Source: JALHMQ01 sp020248785 (lineage in GTDB: Bacteria; Pseudomonadota; Gammaproteobacteria; Burkholderiales; Burkholderiaceae_F). From it: DNA of 16,371 nt. Positions 13,360-16,371 of the stretch are shown piece by piece. The stretch is taken from positions 1-16,371 of the forward strand of contig JBKDNL010000103.1 in assembly GCA_046343415.1 (NCBI GenBank), read 5' to 3'. Every line of letters starts with the position of its first letter. Positions within the stretch are counted from its first letter, which is position 1. Position numbers and translations under genes: made by a program. The notes beneath the pieces are model-generated. The model did not search any database, was not told the origin of the DNA, and saw only the letters and a program-made list of their open reading frames with translations.

Positions 13360-13986
13360 ATGCCCCGCCTCGCTGTGATGCTTGCCTTCGCCGCGCTCGC
13401 GCTTGTTCTTTCCGGCTGCGCCTCAACGACGCTCGACGGCAGCTGGACCCGGCCCGAGTTCGCTGGCAAGCGCATCGACGCGCCGGTTCTGGTGGTTGGC
13501 GTGGCGCGCGATGACACCGTAAGGCGTGTCTACGAAGACGACATGACCGCCAAGTTGCGCGCGCGCGGCATCAAGGCCATGCCCAGCTACTCGGTTGTGC
13601 AAACGGGCCTGGGCAAGGATGCCGATGAGCGCCTCGTGGTCGCCGCCCGCGAACTCGGTGCCCGCTACCTGTTGTCGACCGCCGTCATTGGCCAGGACCG
13701 CGAGATCGTTGTCACTCAGGATCCGATGTGGTACGGCGGTGGTTTTGGCTATCGCGGCTGGTACGGACACTACTGGGGCATGGCGTATCCGGTGCGTACC
13801 GATGTCCGCGCCTACAACGTCTACATCGCGCAGACGTCGCTGACCGACCTGTCGGCCGATCGGATCGAATGGGCTGCGCGCACGCGCACGACCGATCCAG
13901 CCAACATCGAGAAGGAAGTGAAGGCCTTTGTCGACGTGATTGTCGACGCGATGGGTCGATCCGGCCTGATCGCGCCTGCGCCCTGA
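13360..13986 (+). CDS. lipoprotein of unknown function
   Basis: The 208-residue product begins with a lipoprotein signal ending in LVLSGC (Cys20, then Ala), so it is probably an outer-membrane lipoprotein facing the periplasm. The mature part has an alternating strand-helix pattern: VLVVGVARDD, VYEDDMTAKLRARGIKAMPSY, ARELGARYLLSTAVIG. An aromatic and Gly-rich patch (residues 123-143, WYGGGFGYRGWYGHYWG) is followed by a strand-rich end. The overall shape resembles small DUF4136-like lipoproteins and the TolB N-terminal fold, but I do not recognise the family with certainty. The ATG at 13360 has only a weak site before it. It stands between tRNA-Cys and a convergent DUF3047 gene, 28 bases apart, without obvious operon partners. 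Confidence 0.85.
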   Translation: MPRLAVMLAFAALALVLSGCASTTLDGSWTRPEFAGKRIDAPVLVVGVARDDTVRRVYEDDMTAKLRARGIKAMPSYSVVQTGLGKDADERLVVAARELGARYLLSTAVIGQDREIVVTQDPMWYGGGFGYRGWYGHYWGMAYPVRTDVRAYNVYIAQTSLTDLSADRIEWAARTRTTDPANIEKEVKAFVDVIVDAMGRSGLIAPAP

Positions 13987-14014
13987 ACGCGCCAAGCGCA
14001 AGCGCGACTGCTCG

Positions 14015-14770
14015 TTACTCGCACTTAAGCTGCAGCGCGCCATAGAGCGCGGTGACGGAAGCGCCGGTGTTGTCCGTGTCTGTCATCACTGCAAAGCCGA
14101 GGATTCGCCCCGGCCTCTCGCCGAACGCCTTCTCGTAGTCCTTCACCAGGTTGCGCTGGTACGAGCGCCAGTTGCCGACGCCCTGCGTTCCGCTCTCGAC
14201 CACGATCATTTTCAGTCGCTCGGTGTGCGCGCTGTCGATCACGGTGTCCACCGGCTGCCGGTTCTCCCAGATGTACATCAGCGTCGCGTAGGGCATGTCG
14301 CGGCCCGACAGTTTCTTGGCCATCGAAAACCGGCGCTGCTCGTTCTCCGGCAGCTTGGACTTGTCGCCATCGAAGCCGACGATGACGCGCACGGGTGCGT
14401 CCTCGCGCTTGGCGTCCTTGTTGTCGGCGGCACTGACGAGGGCGTCGGTCCGCCAGCGCCAGGCCAGAACGGGCCGCGCCGTCGGATCGGCCGCCTGCAT
14501 ATGGACAAAGGCCGATGCGCTGCCGTTCGCCTTGGCCTGCAGTACGCGATCGCTGCCATCCCGCACGGCGCGGTAGTCGGTGTCGCGCTTCAGGCGCGAC
14601 AGCGGGGTGTGTACCCAGCCCGACGTGCCCGTCGCATCGAACGGCGGCAAGGTGCTGGCAGTGCATGCCATGCCCAACCCAGGCGCCAGCGCAGCGGCGA
14701 TCGAGGCGACGATGCGCGCCAGGCGGTGCTGTTTGAACGGGCACGCGCCGTGCGGTCGGACGGTTTGCAT
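14015..14770 (-). CDS. DUF3047 family secreted protein
   Basis: The 251-residue product has a signal peptide (basic KQHRLAR at 13-19, hydrophobic run to about 36). The mature part matches my memory of DUF3047, with VLAWRWRTDALV near the middle, APVRVIVGFDGDKSKL, YATLMYIWEN, MIVVESGTQGVGNWRSYQRNLVKDY and a C-terminal VMTDTDNTG. The Asp-rich TDTDNTG near the end is the most conserved block. The function of the family is unknown; a periplasmic ligand- or sugar-binding beta fold is a guess. The ATG at 14770 was chosen since it places the signal peptide near the start; the open frame extends to 14914. A weak -10, TACACT, lies at 14811-14806. It is convergent with the upstream lipoprotein gene and divergent from the next gene. 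Confidence 0.82.
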   Translation of the reverse strand: MQTVRPHGACPFKQHRLARIVASIAAALAPGLGMACTASTLPPFDATGTSGWVHTPLSRLKRDTDYRAVRDGSDRVLQAKANGSASAFVHMQAADPTARPVLAWRWRTDALVSAADNKDAKREDAPVRVIVGFDGDKSKLPENEQRRFSMAKKLSGRDMPYATLMYIWENRQPVDTVIDSAHTERLKMIVVESGTQGVGNWRSYQRNLVKDYEKAFGERPGRILGFAVMTDTDNTGASVTALYGALQLKCE

Positions 14771-14999
14771 TTGGAGCCTGAACGTCGCTGCGATGGCCGG
14801 CGCGCAGTGTAGGTCAGGTCGTTGCCGGGACTGCCTGCTCGCCGGTGCCACCGGCCAGCCGGCGCTGTCCGGCACGGGTCCGCCTTCCACTTTTTGCGGT
14901 CTTTTCAGCGCCATTCAGATCAGGTCTAGTGCCTAGTATGCAGATTGCCTCGTGCGACATGGTGTCGCCCAGGCTATCGTAGCGACGGACGGGAGCCTT

Positions 15000-15335
15000 A
15001 TGCAGCGCTCGGACTCGTTCTTCCATCTGCTGTACCGCTATCTCTGGCCGTTCTGGCTGTTTCGCGACGCCAGCCGCGGCAGCATGCTGGAGCGGGCAGC
15101 CGCGTACCGCTACAACCGTGAATTGCGGCGCTACCTGCCCGGTTACGCGTGCAAATGGGCCGTGCTCACCGGGTTTCAGGGCGCGATCATGACCGGCTGC
15201 GAACAGGCGGCAGCCGTCCTGCACGAGGCCTTGCTGTGGATCGCCGCCGCGTTTGGCACGACGGCGAGTGCCAGTGTGGCCGTCATCGCCGTCTGCCTGG
15301 CGGCGTGGGCGTACCTGAGCTTCGTCGAGGCTTAG
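15000..15335 (+). CDS. small membrane protein of unknown function
   Basis: The 111-residue product has an aromatic, basic N-terminus (FFHLLYRYLWPFWLFRDAS, then RYNRELRRYLPGY). Two hydrophobic segments follow, about 53-77 (weaker, with GFQGAIMTGCEQAAAV) and 80-108 (strong, IAAAFGTTASASVAVIAVCLAAWAYLSF). It is probably an inner-membrane protein with a cytoplasmic positive N-terminal part. The ATG at 15000 has GGGAG at 14991-14995. I do not recognise a family. It lies between the divergent DUF3047 gene and tRNA-Leu. Confidence 0.72.
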   Translation: MQRSDSFFHLLYRYLWPFWLFRDASRGSMLERAAAYRYNRELRRYLPGYACKWAVLTGFQGAIMTGCEQAAAVLHEALLWIAAAFGTTASASVAVIAVCLAAWAYLSFVEA

Positions 15336-15357
15336 GCCGCTGCGCCTCGGTGGCCCC

Positions 15358-15363
15358 TACAAT
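15358..15363 (+). promoter_or_regulatory. possible -10 element of the tRNA-Leu gene
   Basis: TACAAT (15358-15363) lies 27 bases before tRNA-Leu and matches the -10 consensus at 5 of 6 places. No convincing -35 is present. A CGAGGC/GCCTCG hairpin (15326-15349) overlaps the expected -35 region and the end of the preceding gene. Confidence 0.4.
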
Positions 15364-15390
15364 CAGGCGCGACGGCCATCTCATCCACGC

Positions 15391-15481
15391 GCCGCGGTGG
15401 TGAAATTGGTAGACACAGCGGACTTAAAATCCGCGGCTCTGTAACAGGAGCGTGCCGGTTCGATTCCGGCCCGCGGCACCA
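15391..15481 (+). tRNA. tRNA-Leu (anticodon UAA)
   Basis: A 91-base class II tRNA with a long variable arm and encoded CCA. The acceptor GCCGCGG/CCGCGGC pairs fully, the anticodon stem GCGGA/TCCGC encloses CTTAAAA (anticodon UAA), and the T-arm is GCCGG-TTCGATT-CCGGC. It corresponds to E. coli leuZ by anticodon and by order after the Gly and Cys tRNAs. Confidence 0.97.
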
Positions 15482-15491
15482 CTGGACGTTC

Positions 15492-15956
15492 ATGCCAATC
15501 AAGGTCTTCAACCTTCGCTGCGAGAACACGCACACCTTCGAGGGTTGGTTCTCCTCGGCGGAAGATTTCGAGGCGCAGCGCGAGCGTGGCCTGCTCGCTT
15601 GCCCCATTTGCGATAGCAGCGAGGTGGTAAAGGCGCCGACGGCTCCCTATGTGGGCAAGGCCGCCTGCGAGCCGATGGTGGCTGCGGCGCCGCCCGACGG
15701 CGCAAAGCAGGCGGCCATGATGCCGACACCGGCGCAGATGCAGTCCATGTTCATGACCATGGCGCGCGAGATCGCCAGGAACACCGAGGACGTGGGTGAG
15801 CGCTTTGCCGAAGAGGCGCGCAAGATCCACTACAACGAGGTGCCCGCGCGCGGCATCCGCGGGGTCACCTCCAAGGAAGAAGCGCAGTCGCTCAACGAGG
15901 AGGGCATCAACGTGACGCCGATCCCGTTTGCGCACCTGCTGAATGATCTGCAGTAA
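15492..15956 (+). CDS. DUF1178 family protein, putative zinc-ribbon
   Basis: The 154-residue cytoplasmic protein matches DUF1178 with MPIKVFNLRC at the start, HTFEGWFSSAEDFEAQ (about 14-29) and CPIC (37-40). Cys10, His14, Cys37 and Cys40 could form a small zinc site like that of FmdB-type regulators. A Met- and Ala-rich linker follows, then a helical C-terminus with FAEEARKIHYNEVPARGIRG and a final EGINVTPIPF. The function is unknown. The start lies only 11 bases after tRNA-Leu with a weak site (TGGACG), so the message is probably made by read-through of, and released by cleavage at, the tRNA 3' end. The gene after it is convergent. Confidence 0.9.
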   Translation: MPIKVFNLRCENTHTFEGWFSSAEDFEAQRERGLLACPICDSSEVVKAPTAPYVGKAACEPMVAAAPPDGAKQAAMMPTPAQMQSMFMTMAREIARNTEDVGERFAEEARKIHYNEVPARGIRGVTSKEEAQSLNEEGINVTPIPFAHLLNDLQ

Positions 15957-15984
15957 TGGGTGGTCGGTGATCGCCGATCACCCA
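15957..15984. terminator. shared hairpin between convergent genes
   Basis: TGGGTGGTCGG (15957-15967) pairs with CCGATCACCCA (15974-15984), 11 bp with one wobble, over a 6-base loop. It lies directly after the DUF1178 stop and 7 bases from the end of the minus-strand gene. There is no T-tract on either side, so termination strength is uncertain. Confidence 0.5.
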
Positions 15985-15991
15985 TCTGCGC

Positions 15992-16371
15992 TCAGCGCTT
16001 CTCGTACTGCCCCTTGCCGAACAGCGTCTCCTTGTCCTTGTCGTTCATCTGCGGCTTGCGACGGTCGGCGAGCACCCGCAGGGCCTTTTGTACGGCTGGG
16101 CGCGCATCAATGGCGTCGTACCAGCGCTTGACGTTTGGATAATCCGCCAGGTTGATGCCCTGGTTGGCGTGCGAGCGCGTCCACGGAAAAATGGCCATGT
16201 CGGCGACCGAGTACTCGCCGGCCATGTACTCGGCCTGCGCGAGCCGCTTGTCGATGACGCCATACAGTCGCTTGGCTTCGGTGGTGTAGCGGTCGATTGC
16301 GTACGGCAGGTTCTCGGGCGCAAAGATGCGAAAGTGATGGGCTTGGCCCAGCATGGTGCCGAAGCCGCCCA
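15992..16371 (-). CDS. glutathione S-transferase-like protein, YfcG type, 5' end outside window
   Basis: The visible 126 residues are the C-terminal all-helical domain of a GST. GGFGTMLGQAHHF at the window edge and YMAGEYSVADMAIFPW with YPNVKRWYDAIDARPAV are typical of the YfcG/YghU group, disulfide-bond oxidoreductases that use glutathione. The N-terminal thioredoxin domain with the glutathione site lies beyond 16371. The SVADMAIFPW block is the N-capping box and hydrophobic staple seen in GSTs. The gene converges on the DUF1178 gene. Confidence 0.9.
   Translation of the reverse strand, partial: GGFGTMLGQAHHFRIFAPENLPYAIDRYTTEAKRLYGVIDKRLAQAEYMAGEYSVADMAIFPWTRSHANQGINLADYPNVKRWYDAIDARPAVQKALRVLADRRKPQMNDKDKETLFGKGQYEKR

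Noticed and set aside
14225..14812. 195-residue plus-strand ORF over the DUF3047 gene
   Set aside because: The minus strand has the DUF3047 pattern and a signal peptide; the plus frame is a shadow.
1..16371. CRISPR array, prophage or attachment site
   Set aside because: No regularly spaced repeats, integrase, or duplicated tRNA 3' end was seen; the only mobile sequence is the broken transposase at the left edge.

Overview
The window is high-GC DNA from a betaproteobacterium, most likely of the order Burkholderiales. The evidence is the protein families, the shape of the sox cluster next to uvrC-pgsA, and the tRNA sequences; genus cannot be told from the sequence alone. The centre is a sulfur-oxidation (Sox) cluster that appears complete for the periplasmic thiosulfate-to-sulfate pathway. 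The right part is an old housekeeping neighbourhood.

Layout. (1) 1-838, minus strand: a scar. A broken IS1595-type transposase is joined to a FixJ-type response regulator that has lost its DNA-binding domain and its phosphoacceptor aspartate. (2) 839-1352: non-coding, ending in a promoter and a strong palindromic operator. (3) 1353-10073, plus strand: an ArsR-type regulator, soxC, soxD, soxY, soxZ, a DsrE-fold lipoprotein, soxA, soxX, a TlpA-like thioredoxin, soxB and a second exported thioredoxin-fold protein. (4) 10074-10489: non-coding. (5) 10490-13266: uvrC, pgsA, tRNA-Gly(GCC), tRNA-Cys(GCA). (6) 13360-15335: an unknown lipoprotein, a DUF3047 protein on the minus strand and a small membrane protein. 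(7) 15391-end: tRNA-Leu(UAA), a DUF1178 protein and a minus-strand glutathione-transferase-like gene cut by the window edge.

How the genes work together. SoxAX links thiosulfate oxidatively to the C-terminal Cys of SoxY in SoxYZ. SoxB hydrolyses off sulfate. SoxCD oxidises the remaining sulfane sulfur, and SoxB then releases a second sulfate. Having soxCD argues for full oxidation without sulfur globules. SoxC, SoxY, SoxB and both thioredoxin-fold proteins carry twin-arginine signals. SoxX and the DsrE-fold protein carry lipoboxes, so part of the pathway may be membrane-tethered. The ArsR-type repressor probably controls the operon through the palindrome at 1276-1295. The two thioredoxin-fold proteins probably keep SoxY and SoxA thiols in a working state.

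The order uvrC-pgsA-tRNA-Gly-tRNA-Cys-tRNA-Leu matches E. coli uvrC-pgsA-glyW-cysT-leuZ, but three genes lie between the Cys and Leu tRNAs here. I found no CRISPR array, phage or clearly new multi-gene system. The least explained parts are the lipidated DsrE-fold protein, the lipidated SoxX, the structured gaps inside the sox operon and the regulator/transposase scar.
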